In this document: one piece after another, positions 23,474-32,702 of the stretch | How positions within the stretch are numbered: position 1 is the first letter of the stretch | Layout of the letters: each line of letters starts with the position of its first letter | Origin: GCA-003244245 sp032230565 | GTDB taxonomy: Bacteria > Actinomycetota > Actinomycetes > Mycobacteriales > Pseudonocardiaceae | Assembly: GCA_032230565.1 (NCBI GenBank) | Contig: JAVXWL010000208.1 | Span: 1 to 35,490, forward strand | Direction of reading: 5' to 3' | Length of the DNA stretch: 35,490 bases | The notes under the pieces: generated by a model | Told to the model about the DNA's origin: nothing | Seen by the model: the letters and a program-made list of their open reading frames with translations, nothing else | Databases searched by the model: none | Translations under genes and position numbers: made by a program

Positions 23474-24679
23474 ATGGCAGGTACGCTGGCGCGCCTCTAC
23501 AGCGGGACCGGAGCGCTAGACGTCGTCGGCCGGCGGCGGATCTGGTACTCGGTATCCGGTGTGCTCGTCGCAATCTGCATCCTGTCGATGCTGCTGCGCG
23601 GATTCAACCTCGGCATCGATTTCGAGGGCGGTACCCGGGTCCAGCTGCCGGCCCAAGGGGCGACCGGCGCGATCAGCACCCAGCAGGTCGAACGCGTCTT
23701 CACCGCCACGGTGGGCCAGCCACCAGAGTCGGCGCAGACCGTCGGTACCGGTTCCTCGGCGAGCATCCTGATCCGCTCTGCAGCACTGGACACCCGCACG
23801 TCATTTGTCCTGAAAAGGGCACTATTCGAGCAACTGCACCCACTCGGAAAAGACGGGCGGCCCAGCGAACAGTCGATCAGTGACAGTGCGGTGAGCGCAA
23901 CCTGGGGCGGCGAGATCAGCCGTCAGGCGCTGATCGCGCTAGTGGTGTTCCTGGGTTTGGTCACCGTGTTCCTCGCGGTGTATTTCGAACCTCGGATGGC
24001 GCTTGCAGCACTGATAGCCTTGGTGCACGACGTGCTGGTGACCGCCGGGATCTACTCATTGATCGGCTTTGAAGTGACGCCGGCGTCGGTCATCGGCCTG
24101 CTCACTATCCTTGGCTTCTCGCTGTACGACACCGTCGTCGTGTTCGACAAGGTTCAAGAGAATACCCGCGGACTGCTCGGCTTGACGCGGCGTACCTACG
24201 CCGAAGCCGCCAATCTCGCGGTCAACCAGACTCTGATGCGTTCGATCAACACGTCACTGATCGCGGTGCTGCCCGTGCTCAGCTTGCTGGTGGTCGGCGT
24301 GGGCCTGTTAGGTGTGGGCACGCTGAAGGATCTCGCTCTGGTGCAGATGGTGGGCATCACAGCCGGGGCAATGTCCTCGATCTTCCTGGCGACCCCGTTG
24401 GTGGTGGACCTCACCATGGGCAGGCCGGCGTACCGGCAGCAAGCCGAACGGGTCGCTGCGCGCCGGGAGAAGTTGTCCCGCAAGGCCGCCGCGAACGCAG
24501 ATCGTGAGGGCGAGACCGTGTCGAGCGCCGCCGACAGCACGTCCATGGGGGACGTATTCACCACTGCGGCAGTGCCTACTGCGGTCGCCAAAACAGCACC
24601 AGGGGGGCGGCGGCGCGGGCACCCTGGGGGCAAGAACAGCAGACCGTCCGGCAAGGCCGGCAGATCCTCCCGCCGCTAA
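23474..24679 (+). CDS. secF: Protein translocase subunit SecF
   Basis: The 401-residue partner of SecD has an N-terminal membrane helix, LGIDFEGGTRVQLPAQ, the P1 region, and five C-terminal membrane helices. These include FEVTPASVIGLLTILGFSLY, DTVVVFDKVQEN and the RSINTSL motif. A basic Lys/Arg-rich cytoplasmic tail (from about residue 325) ends SGKAGRSSRR. ATG at 23474 with upstream GGAAGGGGG lies one base after the secD stop, so both are probably translated together. Confidence 0.96.
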   Translation: MAGTLARLYSGTGALDVVGRRRIWYSVSGVLVAICILSMLLRGFNLGIDFEGGTRVQLPAQGATGAISTQQVERVFTATVGQPPESAQTVGTGSSASILIRSAALDTRTSFVLKRALFEQLHPLGKDGRPSEQSISDSAVSATWGGEISRQALIALVVFLGLVTVFLAVYFEPRMALAALIALVHDVLVTAGIYSLIGFEVTPASVIGLLTILGFSLYDTVVVFDKVQENTRGLLGLTRRTYAEAANLAVNQTLMRSINTSLIAVLPVLSLLVVGVGLLGVGTLKDLALVQMVGITAGAMSSIFLATPLVVDLTMGRPAYRQQAERVAARREKLSRKAAANADREGETVSSAADSTSMGDVFTTAAVPTAVAKTAPGGRRRGHPGGKNSRPSGKAGRSSRR

Positions 24680-24909
24680 CGGCGGTCGTGCGCTCAACTA
24701 CGCTCCGTGGCCTTCGTTGCTCACAGTAACATCCCGGTCACGGCTTGGCAGCATTTTCCGACTTTCCATCACTAATGTGGTGCCTTGTCGTCCTTAGTCC
24801 TTGCCTACGGCCCGCTTTGGGGGAACGCTCTGTAGTCAGGCGCCGGATGTCGCACCGGGGAGTGAGGGGAACGGGGCGGCACCGTCACGGCGACCAGGGA
24901 GGATCGGGG
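24680..24909. other. Spacer between secF and the kinase-like gene
   Basis: This 230-bp interval has lower GC around 24700-24780 than its surroundings and probably holds the kinase promoter. In-frame ATGs at 24745 and 24772 precede an Arg-rich stretch and lack ribosome binding sites, so they are not used as starts. No hairpin terminator was recognised. Confidence 0.35.
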
Positions 24910-26685
24910 ATGGCGGGGTGGTCCATTCCGGGTGTGGTGCATCCCCGGGACGTACGTGAGGACGTGGTAGGTCGCCGGGTGGTTGCCCGTCACCGGATGA
25001 CCCGCCGATCGCTCGCGATCACCTACGTGTCTCCGGAGCTGCTCGCGGACGCTGAGTTCCGCACGCGGTTCGCACGTGAGTTCCCCCGGCTGGCGCGGGT
25101 TCGGGATACCCGAGTAGCCCGCGTCCACCGTTACGTTGAATGCGACCATGGCGCCGCCATCATCGGCGATCATGTCCGTGGCACCGCGCTGCGTTCGCTG
25201 CTCCTGGCGCACGGTGCGGTCGGCATCGAGGCTGCGCTGGTCGTGCTCAAGGATTCGCTGCTTGCGCTGGCCGCCTGCCATGAGGCAGGCCTGGCGCACG
25301 GGGACGTCAAGCCAGAGCACGTCGTCGTCACCTCTACCGGCCGGGTTCGGCTGGTAGATTTCGGACTCTGGACATCCACCGGTCGGCAGCTGCTCGGCCG
25401 GGCGACGCCCTTCTACCTGGCTCCCGAACAGTGGAGTGAGCGGTCCGCCACTTCGGCCGGGGACGTCTACGCCGCTACGGTTACGTTCTTCGAGTGCCTC
25501 GTCGGCGCGCCACCCTTTTACGCTGACAGCATCGCCGAGCTCTCGATCAAGCATGAACATGTCGCCGCTCCGGTCGATGTAGTCCCTGAACCGGTGAGAC
25601 AGCTGGTATTGCGCGGTCTCGCCAAGGACTTGGTTAGTCGAGCTGATGCACCGGCCCTGCTCGGTCATATTCATGACGTGGCGGATCGTGCAGTCGGCTC
25701 TGATTGGGAGCGACGCGGACGACGCGAGCTCGCGACGCTGCTCGGCAGCGGCCGCACGCTACCTGATGTGTCGGCGCTCGGACGCCGGAGCGATCGCGCT
25801 GGCTGGAAGCACCACAAGCCAGTCCGGATGGCTGCGGTGATGGGTGGTGCGTTGGCCTTGGCTGCAGGCTTGTCGAGCCCGCCGTTAGCGGTCATCTTGC
25901 CAGGAATCAGCGTGTTCGGTCCGGGCAGATCGCCGGTACTGGCATTTCCTGAGCCCGATCAGAGCACCGTTCCGGTGCGTGTAGTGACCAACGGCCCACT
26001 GGCTGACCGTGCGCCTTCGGCGAAGGCGGTGACCGGCACGCGGGTAGCCAAGGCGCGACCGCCAGCAGCAGCAATGCCGGCGCCGAATACTTACCCAGTG
26101 CCCTATCGGCATCCCATTGCGGGTGCAGTGGTTCAAGGTTCCGCGGACTCGGACGGCGTTGACCAGAGGCGCTCCACATCGAGCCAGTTTGGAGACGGCG
26201 AGTCCACCTTCACCTCACCGGCGTGTGCCCAGGGAGAGGTTGACCAGGCGCCCTGCTCGGCGGTGGACCCGGTTCAGTCGACGGCGGATCCGGCGGGGAC
26301 CGTATTGGTTCCGTCGCAGGTGATCCCGGCGGCGGTATCGACGCCGGTCGACCTGCCAATCCAGTTGCCGGTGCAACTGCCGGTGCCTGTGGCGGTCCCG
26401 GTCAAGGCACCGGTTCAGGCCCCCAAATCGGTTCCGGTCCAGAAAGAAATCCAATCCCGTCAGGACGCTCTGGTTCCGAAGGACGCTCAAATCAAGACTG
26501 ATTATCGGAGCTGGAAAGAGGCGCGGCCCGGCCAGAGCGCTACCGGCAAGACGGGTTACTCGACGAACCGACCGCAGGAACGCTCGGACAGGTCGGCAGA
26601 CTTGAAGTCCTCAGGCCATGGAAACCCGAACTCCTCCGGCCCGAGAAACTCGCAATCCACCGGACAGGGAAACCGGGTTCGGTAG
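24910..26685 (+). CDS. Atypical membrane-bound serine/threonine kinase, probable pseudokinase
   Basis: The 591-residue product starts at ATG 24910 behind AGGGAGG. Residues 1 to about 270 form a kinase fold: catalytic loop HGDVKPEH (130-137, with His at the usual metal-binding Asn), VDFGLW (D150), and FYLAPEQWSE plus SAGDVYAATVTFFECLVG in the C-lobe. The N-lobe lacks a recognisable glycine loop, and the beta-3 lysine is Thr38 in LAITYVSPELL. Two ATP-handling residues are thus altered, so catalysis is doubtful. A transmembrane segment (about 307-330) leads to an outer domain of about 260 residues. That domain is Pro/Val-rich (repeats such as LPVQLPVPVAVPVKAPVQ) and then polar. Topology follows PknB-type kinases, but no PASTA domain is present. 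M. tuberculosis has a different gene (Rv2585c, lipoprotein) here. apt begins four bases after its stop. Confidence 0.8.
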   Translation: MAGWSIPGVVHPRDVREDVVGRRVVARHRMTRRSLAITYVSPELLADAEFRTRFAREFPRLARVRDTRVARVHRYVECDHGAAIIGDHVRGTALRSLLLAHGAVGIEAALVVLKDSLLALAACHEAGLAHGDVKPEHVVVTSTGRVRLVDFGLWTSTGRQLLGRATPFYLAPEQWSERSATSAGDVYAATVTFFECLVGAPPFYADSIAELSIKHEHVAAPVDVVPEPVRQLVLRGLAKDLVSRADAPALLGHIHDVADRAVGSDWERRGRRELATLLGSGRTLPDVSALGRRSDRAGWKHHKPVRMAAVMGGALALAAGLSSPPLAVILPGISVFGPGRSPVLAFPEPDQSTVPVRVVTNGPLADRAPSAKAVTGTRVAKARPPAAAMPAPNTYPVPYRHPIAGAVVQGSADSDGVDQRRSTSSQFGDGESTFTSPACAQGEVDQAPCSAVDPVQSTADPAGTVLVPSQVIPAAVSTPVDLPIQLPVQLPVPVAVPVKAPVQAPKSVPVQKEIQSRQDALVPKDAQIKTDYRSWKEARPGQSATGKTGYSTNRPQERSDRSADLKSSGHGNPNSSGPRNSQSTGQGNRVR

Positions 26686-26689
26686 ATCT

Positions 26690-27232
26690 ATGGTGCGTAC
26701 CACAACGAGCAGAGACGACTTGGCCGCCCTGCTCGTGTCGTTGATTCGTGAGGTGCCGAACTTCCCGCAGCCCGGTGTGCTCTTCCGGGATCTCGCACCG
26801 GTCTTCGCTGATGCGGCTGCGTTCCGAGCAGTGGTGGACGCGTTGATCGCGCCGGCTCAACAGGTCGACGTGGTGATCGGGGTGGAGGCCCGCGGGTTCC
26901 TGCTCGGCGCCGCAGCCGCCTACGCTCTGGACGCTGGCGTGGTCGGCGTCCGCAAAGCTGGCAAGTTACCGGTGGTTTGCGACCAGGAGGGTTACGCCCT
27001 TGAGTATGGTGTCGCCTCGCTGGAACTGGCCGACGGGGTTCTGCAGCCGGGCCAGCGGGCTTTGGTGGTCGACGACGTACTCGCCACCGGGGGCACAGCG
27101 GCGGCGACCTGCGCGCTGGTTGAGCGGGCCGGGGCCACGGTCAGCGGCGTCGCGGTATTGCTGGAGATCGCTTCGCTGGCTGGCCGTGATCGGCTAGCCG
27201 GTCGATCGCTGCACGTCTTGCTGACGGTCTAA
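26690..27232 (+). CDS. apt: Adenine phosphoribosyltransferase
   Basis: Apt makes AMP from adenine and PRPP in purine salvage. The 180-residue product has FPQPGVLFRDLAPVFADAAA, then VEARGFLLGAAAAYAL and the PRPP loop ALVVDDVLATGGTAAA (D128, D129). ATG at 26690 is four bases after the kinase stop. The longer frame to 26618 would overlap the kinase and is not needed for the fold. It is followed by relA, the common actinobacterial order (Rv2584c to Rv2583c). Confidence 0.95.
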   Translation: MVRTTTSRDDLAALLVSLIREVPNFPQPGVLFRDLAPVFADAAAFRAVVDALIAPAQQVDVVIGVEARGFLLGAAAAYALDAGVVGVRKAGKLPVVCDQEGYALEYGVASLELADGVLQPGQRALVVDDVLATGGTAAATCALVERAGATVSGVAVLLEIASLAGRDRLAGRSLHVLLTV

Positions 27233-27276
27233 CCTGTAAAAGGAACTGTTGTCACCACGTGGCGGGAGCGTGCGCT

Positions 27277-29604
27277 GTGAGCCAGGACCTGCAGCGTGTC
27301 GATGCAGCGCCGGCTGACTCCACCGCAGCCGCGGGTTCGCAGCGGCCTCCGTCGGCGACCCGGCGGGTGCGGGCCCGGTTCGCGCGGCGGATCACCGCCC
27401 AGCGCCCCGGCCCGGTCAAGCAGGTTCTTGAACCACTCGCCGCGGTGCATCGGGAGTTGCACCCTAAGGCTGACCTCGCACTGCTGCAGCGCGCATATGA
27501 CGTCGCGGCAGAAAAGCATGCTCACCAAAAACGCAAGTCTGGCGATCCCTACATCACCCATCCGTTGGCGGTCTCGACTATCCTCGCCGAATTGGGGATG
27601 GATACGACCACGCTGGTAGCCGCGCTGCTCCACGACACTGTGGAGGATACCGATTACTCATTGGTCCGCCTCTCGGCGGACTTCGGTGAGGTGGTCGCGC
27701 ATCTCGTCGATGGTGTCACTAAGCTAGACAAAGTCAAGCTCGGCGCCGCCGCCGAGGCTGAGACCATTCGTAAAATGGTTATCGCGATGGCCCGTGATCC
27801 GCGCGTACTGGTGATCAAGCTAGCGGACCGGCTGCACAACATGCGCACCATGCGCTTCCTGCCACCGGAGCAGCAGGCGCGCAAAGCCAAGGAGACCCTC
27901 GAGGTCTTCGCCCCGCTGGCACACCGGCTGGGCATGGCAACCATCAAGTGGGAGCTTGAGGACCTTTCCTTCGCTATCCTGCACCCGAAGAAATACGACG
28001 AAATTGTGCGGCTAGTGGCCAATCGGGCGCCGTCTCGCGACACCTACCTGCGGACGGTGATTGATGAGATCTCGGCGCAGCTGACCGGCTCGCGGATCAC
28101 CGCCACCGTTGAGGGCAGACCCAAGCATTATTACTCGATTTATCAGAAGATGATCGTGCGCGGCCGTGATTTCGATGACATCCACGACCTGGTCGGTGTA
28201 CGGATCATGGTCGAGGACGTACGGGACTGCTACGCCGCAATCGGGGTCGTGCACTCGGTATGGCAGCCGATGCCGGGCCGGTTCAAGGACTATGTCGCGC
28301 AACCCCGCTTCGGGGTCTACCAGTCGTTGCACACCACGGCGATCGGACCGGATGGCAAGCCGTTGGAAGTGCAGATCCGGACCCGCGAAATGCACCGCAC
28401 CGCGGAGTACGGCATCGCTGCGCACTGGCGGTACAAGGAGACCAACGGCACCCACAACGGTGTCCATAACGGAGCCGTCGATATCGATGAGATGGCCTGG
28501 ATGCGGCAGCTGCTGGACTGGCAGCGGGAGGCCGCCGACCCCAGTGAGTTCCTCGAGTCGCTGCGCTATGACCTAGCCACCCGGGAGATTTTCGTCTTCA
28601 CGCCCAAGGGTGAGGTCATCACACTACCCACCGGCTCCACCCCGGTCGACTTTGCTTACGCGGTGCACACCGAGGTCGGCAACCGCTGCATCGGCGCGCG
28701 GCTCAACGGCCAGCTCGTCGCCTTGGAGCGGAAGCTGGAGAACGGCGAGGTCGTCGAGATCTTCACCTCGAAGGCGGAGGGTGCCGGTCCGAGTCGGGAT
28801 TGGCTTTCCTTCGTTGCCTCGCCCCGAGCCCGGGCCAAGATCAGGCAATGGTATGCCAAGGAGCGGCGCGAAGAGGCCATCGAGACTGGCAAGAACGCCA
28901 TCGCCAAGGAACTGCGCCGGGTTGGGCTGCCGGTGCAGCGGCTGGTCTCCGCCGAGTCGATGGTGGCCGTGTCTCGAGAGCTGCGTTATCCCGACGTCAG
29001 TGCCCTCTACGCCGCTGTCGGCGAGCATCACGCCTCGCCTCGGCATGTGGTGCAACGCCTGGTCGCGCTGCTGGGTGGTGAGGAGGGTGCTGAAGAGGTG
29101 CTGGCCGACCGGGCCACCCCGTCCACGGTCCAGCGCCGTCGACCGACCACTGATTCCGGCGTGCGGGTTAGTGGCGCCGCAGACGTCTACGCCAAGCTCG
29201 CCCGGTGCTGCACGCCGGTGCCGGGCGATGAGATCCTCGGGTTTGTCACCCGTGGCGGCGGCGTCAGCGTGCACCGGACCGACTGTACAAACGCTGAATC
29301 GCTGCGGGCACAGCCCGAGCGGCTGGTCGACGTGGAGTGGGCGCCTTCGTCGGCGTCGGTGTTCCTAGTCGGGATCCAGGTGGAGGCGCTGGATCGACAC
29401 CGCCTGCTGTCGGATGTCACCAAGGTGCTCGCGGACGGTCGGGTGAATATTCTGTCCGCCTCGGTCACTACCACCCGAGACCGGGTGGCGGTGAGCCGGT
29501 TCTCCTTCGAGATGGGGGACCCCAAGCACCTGGGGCACGTGCTGCGCGCGGTGCGCAACATCGAAGGGGTCTACGACGTCTACCGGGTCACGTCGTCGAA
29601 CTGA
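27277..29604 (+). CDS. relA: Bifunctional (p)ppGpp synthetase/hydrolase Rel
   Basis: The 775-residue protein has all domains of long RSH enzymes. The HD hydrolase carries HDTVED (H119, D120, E123, D124). The synthetase region has GRFKDYVAQPRFGVYQSLHT (RFKD at 335-338, the charge type of bifunctional enzymes) and EVQIRTREMHRTAEYGIAAH. The TGS domain runs from FVFTPKGEVITLP, a conserved Cys region has RCCTPVPGDEI, and an ACT domain ends the protein. The start is GTG at 27277, reading MSQDLQRVDAAP, with GGGAG eight bases upstream; the in-frame GTG at 27259 lacks this. Both active centres look intact, so synthesis and hydrolysis are expected. It ends 14 bases from the convergent cyclophilin gene. 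Confidence 0.96.
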   Translation: MSQDLQRVDAAPADSTAAAGSQRPPSATRRVRARFARRITAQRPGPVKQVLEPLAAVHRELHPKADLALLQRAYDVAAEKHAHQKRKSGDPYITHPLAVSTILAELGMDTTTLVAALLHDTVEDTDYSLVRLSADFGEVVAHLVDGVTKLDKVKLGAAAEAETIRKMVIAMARDPRVLVIKLADRLHNMRTMRFLPPEQQARKAKETLEVFAPLAHRLGMATIKWELEDLSFAILHPKKYDEIVRLVANRAPSRDTYLRTVIDEISAQLTGSRITATVEGRPKHYYSIYQKMIVRGRDFDDIHDLVGVRIMVEDVRDCYAAIGVVHSVWQPMPGRFKDYVAQPRFGVYQSLHTTAIGPDGKPLEVQIRTREMHRTAEYGIAAHWRYKETNGTHNGVHNGAVDIDEMAWMRQLLDWQREAADPSEFLESLRYDLATREIFVFTPKGEVITLPTGSTPVDFAYAVHTEVGNRCIGARLNGQLVALERKLENGEVVEIFTSKAEGAGPSRDWLSFVASPRARAKIRQWYAKERREEAIETGKNAIAKELRRVGLPVQRLVSAESMVAVSRELRYPDVSALYAAVGEHHASPRHVVQRLVALLGGEEGAEEVLADRATPSTVQRRRPTTDSGVRVSGAADVYAKLARCCTPVPGDEILGFVTRGGGVSVHRTDCTNAESLRAQPERLVDVEWAPSSASVFLVGIQVEALDRHRLLSDVTKVLADGRVNILSASVTTTRDRVAVSRFSFEMGDPKHLGHVLRAVRNIEGVYDVYRVTSSN

Positions 29605-29618
29605 CTTGCCCGGTGCCG

Positions 29619-30503
29619 TCAGGTCGCCTTTACGTCGACGGACGTGATCGTGACCGGTTGGTTGGGCTTGCCGCCGCCAGGGGAGGGTTCCAGCGAGCCG
29701 TCATCGCCCGCCTTGGCTATCTGGTCTAGGACTTCGAGACCGGTCGGTGAAACCGAGGCGAAGACCGTGTATTGCGGTGGCAGCTGAGTCTGGCCGTAGA
29801 TCAGGAAGAACTGGCTACCGCCGCTGTCGGGTTGACCGGTGTTGGCCATGGCAACGAGCCCGCGCCCGTAGGCTAGCTGCGGAAACACCTCATCCGGGAT
29901 GGTGTACCCGGGTCCGCCGGCACCCGAGCCAGTCGGATCCCCGCATTGCAGAACCTGCAATCCGGGGTTGGTGACCAGCCGGTGGCACGGGCTGTTGGCG
30001 TAAAAACCTTGCTGAGCCAGGCTGATGAAGCTGCTCACGGTGCAGGGGGCCAATGCCCGGTCGAGGGTCAGGCCGATCGCGCCGGCCGAGGTCTGCATGG
30101 TCACCGGCACGGTGCCCGTGGCGGAGGTGAAGCCGGCCATCGGGGGCTTCACCGGCCTGGCCGGGGGCTGCTGAGCAGAGGCCGGGTACTGGCAGTCCAC
30201 CGACGCAGGCAGTGGCGTCGGCCGGACCGGTAGCGGGGTGACCTTGTCGTCGGCGCGGGGAGTGGCCGGAGAGCTCGCTTTGGCCGGCTTTGCCGAGCTA
30301 GACGGCTTCGCGGTGGCCTCGACTGCTTGATGCCGGTTGCCCAACGTCACGATCAGCACCACGACGCCGATCACCAGCACCACCGCGGCCGCGCCACCCG
30401 CCACGGCATATTTGCGGCGTGCCTTGGCTCGTTCCGCTCGGTGGGCGAGCTGGCGATCCAGTTTGCGTTTCGCGGCCTCGCGACGCTGCTCGTTCGTGGG
30501 CAC
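29619..30503 (-). CDS. Membrane-anchored cyclophilin-type peptidyl-prolyl isomerase
   Basis: The 294-residue protein has a basic helical N-terminus (MPTNEQRREAAKRKLDRQ), a membrane segment (about 32-54), and a Ser/Pro/Ala-rich linker. The C-terminal cyclophilin domain (about 130-290) has FYANSPCHRLVTNPGLQVLQ and VAMANTGQPDSGGSQFFLIY. The usual FHR catalytic motif is CHR, and typical FM.Q is LQVLQ, so activity could be reduced. It corresponds to Rv2582 (PpiB) in place and layout. The domain would lie outside the membrane. The start is GTG at 30503, divergent from the MBL gene. Confidence 0.92.
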   Translation of the reverse strand: MPTNEQRREAAKRKLDRQLAHRAERAKARRKYAVAGGAAAVVLVIGVVVLIVTLGNRHQAVEATAKPSSSAKPAKASSPATPRADDKVTPLPVRPTPLPASVDCQYPASAQQPPARPVKPPMAGFTSATGTVPVTMQTSAGAIGLTLDRALAPCTVSSFISLAQQGFYANSPCHRLVTNPGLQVLQCGDPTGSGAGGPGYTIPDEVFPQLAYGRGLVAMANTGQPDSGGSQFFLIYGQTQLPPQYTVFASVSPTGLEVLDQIAKAGDDGSLEPSPGGGKPNQPVTITSVDVKAT

Positions 30504-30591
30504 CCGGACTCCTGTGGCTCGGCGACGATCGCGGCGCAGTCTATGTGGGCCGTGGTTAAGGCCGCCGTCAGCCTCCCTGCCACGCGCGCCC

Positions 30592-30597
30592 TAGGCT
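30592..30597 (+). promoter_or_regulatory. -10 box of a leaderless promoter for the MBL-fold gene
   Basis: TAGGCT followed by six bases and GTG at 30604, with no Shine-Dalgarno sequence. Confidence 0.6.
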
Positions 30598-30603
30598 GGA
30601 CCT

Positions 30604-31299
30604 GTGCTGGTCGCAGGTTTTCCTACCGGATCCTTCCAGGCGAACTGCTTCGTGCTCGCACACGAAGCTGGTGGTCCGTGCGTGGTAGTCGACCCGGGTG
30701 AGGGTGCCGAGCAGCCACTAGACGAACTGCTGCGCCGCCATCAGCTCGACCCGGTAGCGGTACTGCTCACACATGGACATTTCGATCACATCTTCGCGGT
30801 GACGCCGGTATGCGACGGCAACGACATCCCGGCTTGGATTCATCCCGAGGACCGGGTGCTGCTGTCTGACCCGCTCCGGGCGCTGTCCGCCGAAGCGCGC
30901 CAGTTCTTCGGGGGCCGGGTTGCGCTGCGCGAGCCCCGTGAGGTGCGCTTGCTTGCTGACGGGGCGTCTGTGGAGCTGGCCGGGTTGACCCTGACCGTCG
31001 ATCACACGCCGGGCCACACCCGCGGCTCGGTGACCTTCCGCTCGGTGGCCGGCGAGGGCTCCGGGCCGGCCCTGCTGGTCTCCGGCGACACACTGTTCGC
31101 CGGTTCGATCGGACGAACCGATCTACCCGGCGGTGATCACGAGCAGATGCTCGCCTCGCTCCGGAACAAGATCCTCGTGCTGGACGACGAAACCGTGGTG
31201 CTGCCAGGCCACGGCCCGCAGACCACCGTCGGTAGGGAACGTGCGAGCAACCCGTTCCTGCACGGCCTCAGCGCTCCTCGCCGAGCCCGCGGATTGTGA
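30604..31299 (+). CDS. MBL-fold metallohydrolase, glyoxalase II-like (Rv2581c type)
   Basis: The 231-residue protein contains THGHFDH (H57, H59, D61, H62), then HTPGHTRGS (H138), VSGDTLFAGSIGRTD and VLPGHGPQT. This is the full di-metal ligand set of the glyoxalase II/persulfide dioxygenase branch. Substrate cannot be deduced; hydroxyacylglutathione is unlikely because actinobacteria use mycothiol. GTG at 30604 follows a TAGGCT -10 box directly. In many actinobacteria hisS follows this gene; here the next gene is a convergent YibE/F-like gene 36 bases away. Confidence 0.93.
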   Translation: MLVAGFPTGSFQANCFVLAHEAGGPCVVVDPGEGAEQPLDELLRRHQLDPVAVLLTHGHFDHIFAVTPVCDGNDIPAWIHPEDRVLLSDPLRALSAEARQFFGGRVALREPREVRLLADGASVELAGLTLTVDHTPGHTRGSVTFRSVAGEGSGPALLVSGDTLFAGSIGRTDLPGGDHEQMLASLRNKILVLDDETVVLPGHGPQTTVGRERASNPFLHGLSAPRRARGL

Positions 31300-31335
31300 A
31301 CCGCTCAGCCGGTCACTAAGATCGCCAACAGACGA

Positions 31336-32628
31336 TCAAAACCCTTGCGGTGCGGTGGATTCGATTGTGTCGTGCCGGGCCACCAGTGCGGCGATCGCCG
31401 TGGTGATAGGGACAGCGGCAACGAGCCCGATGCTGCCGACTAGCGTGCGTACCACCTCCTGGGCGACGTCCTGGGTGGTGACCAGGGTGCCGAAACTCTG
31501 CCCGGACAGCGAAAAGAGCAGCAGCACGGGCAACACGGCTCCGGTGTAGGCCAGCGCCAAGGTGTTGACCGCTGAGGAGATGTGGTCCCGGCCGATCCGC
31601 AATGCTGCGGTATAGAGCTGCCGGGCCCCGAGGTCGGGATTCGCCCGGCGCAATTCCCACACCGAACTGGTCTGGGTGACGGTGACATCGTCGAGAACGC
31701 CGAGGGCTCCGATCAGCATCCCCGCGAGCAGCAATCCCCGGGCATCGATTCCGTGGCCGAGGACTCCGATGAGCTTGGCGGTGTCGTCGTCCAGCCCGGT
31801 CAGTTGAGTGGCCGCGGAGAATGCGGTACCGAGTAGCCCGATCAGCGCGAGGCTCAACACCGTGCCCAGCACCGCGCTGGAGGTCTGTGCCGAGACCCCG
31901 TGCGTGAGATAGAGCACCCCAAACATGATCACGCTTGCGGCCAGCACACCGACGATCACCGGGTTCCCGCCGGTCAAGATCGCAGGGAACAGGTACGTCA
32001 CCAGCACCAGAAAGCTGAAGCCCAGCGCGGCCAGCGAGGCGAGACCTCGCCACCGGCCGAGCAACAACACGGCGGCGGCGAACAGCGTGGCCAGCCACAG
32101 CATCGAGGCGCCTCGCTGAAAATCCTGGATCTGGTAGGAGGCGGAGTCGGAAGGATCGCCACCGGTGTACCCGAGGACCACCTGATCACCGACAGCGAAG
32201 CGCGGCGTGCTCGGTTCGTCGGGTAATACCTGTTGGATCATCACACCGGGTGAGTCGCCGTCGGTGAGCCGCACACTGAGCGAGATGCACCTCTTGTCCT
32301 GGCCTGCCGACCCGGTCCGGCCAACGCCTGCACCGCCGGTGGTGCAGGGAGCGGACGTCGCAGTGAGCACGTCGCCCTGCACCGGCCGCTGCCCTAGTCC
32401 GATGTCGACACCGCTGTGGGGCTGGGCACCCGGCCAGGTGAGCCAAAGCCCCACCAGAGTGGCTAGCGCGATCGGGATCAGCACCGCAGCCAGCAACATC
32501 TTGACTCGGTGGGAGGACGGCGGCGCAGGTCCATGCCCATGTCCGTGGCCATGCGCGCTGGCAGCGCCGGCCGGCTTGACGGTGCCGCGGTCACGGTGCC
32601 GGCCGGTTCGATGGTCCAGTGCGCTCAT
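31336..32628 (-). CDS. YibE/F-like multi-span membrane protein
   Basis: The 430-residue protein has a His/Gly-rich cytoplasmic N-terminus (AHGHGHGHG). A membrane helix follows (about 43-63), then an extracytoplasmic segment of about 100 residues that includes a Cys pair. The C-terminal part has about seven membrane helices. The core LLLAGMLIGALGVLDDVTVT and QTSSVWELRRANP is, from memory, the YibE/F family signature. The family function is unproven; transport is suspected from topology, and the His run could bind metal. ATG at 32628 diverges from the radical SAM gene, with 74 bp between them that include an SOS box. Confidence 0.88.
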   Translation of the reverse strand: MSALDHRTGRHRDRGTVKPAGAASAHGHGHGHGPAPPSSHRVKMLLAAVLIPIALATLVGLWLTWPGAQPHSGVDIGLGQRPVQGDVLTATSAPCTTGGAGVGRTGSAGQDKRCISLSVRLTDGDSPGVMIQQVLPDEPSTPRFAVGDQVVLGYTGGDPSDSASYQIQDFQRGASMLWLATLFAAAVLLLGRWRGLASLAALGFSFLVLVTYLFPAILTGGNPVIVGVLAASVIMFGVLYLTHGVSAQTSSAVLGTVLSLALIGLLGTAFSAATQLTGLDDDTAKLIGVLGHGIDARGLLLAGMLIGALGVLDDVTVTQTSSVWELRRANPDLGARQLYTAALRIGRDHISSAVNTLALAYTGAVLPVLLLFSLSGQSFGTLVTTQDVAQEVVRTLVGSIGLVAAVPITTAIAALVARHDTIESTAPQGF

Positions 32629-32674
32629 CAGCTGGCGTGCCTCTCGGGTCGATACGCGCTACGTTCCTAGCGGA

Positions 32675-32690
32675 TCGAATGTGTGTTCGA
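32675..32690 (+). promoter_or_regulatory. LexA operator (SOS box) of the radical SAM gene
   Basis: TCGAATgtgtGTTCGA differs from the consensus TCGAAC-N4-GTTCGA at one base. The orthologous M. tuberculosis locus Rv2578c is known, as I recall, to carry a LexA site. The box also lies within 74 bp of the divergent YibE/F start and might affect that gene. Confidence 0.85.
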
Positions 32691-32696
32691 TACAGT
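32691..32696 (+). promoter_or_regulatory. -10 box of the leaderless radical SAM gene
   Basis: TACAGT abuts the SOS box and is followed by six bases (GGGGCG) and ATG at 32703. Confidence 0.65.
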
Positions 32697-32702
32697 GGGG
32701 CG

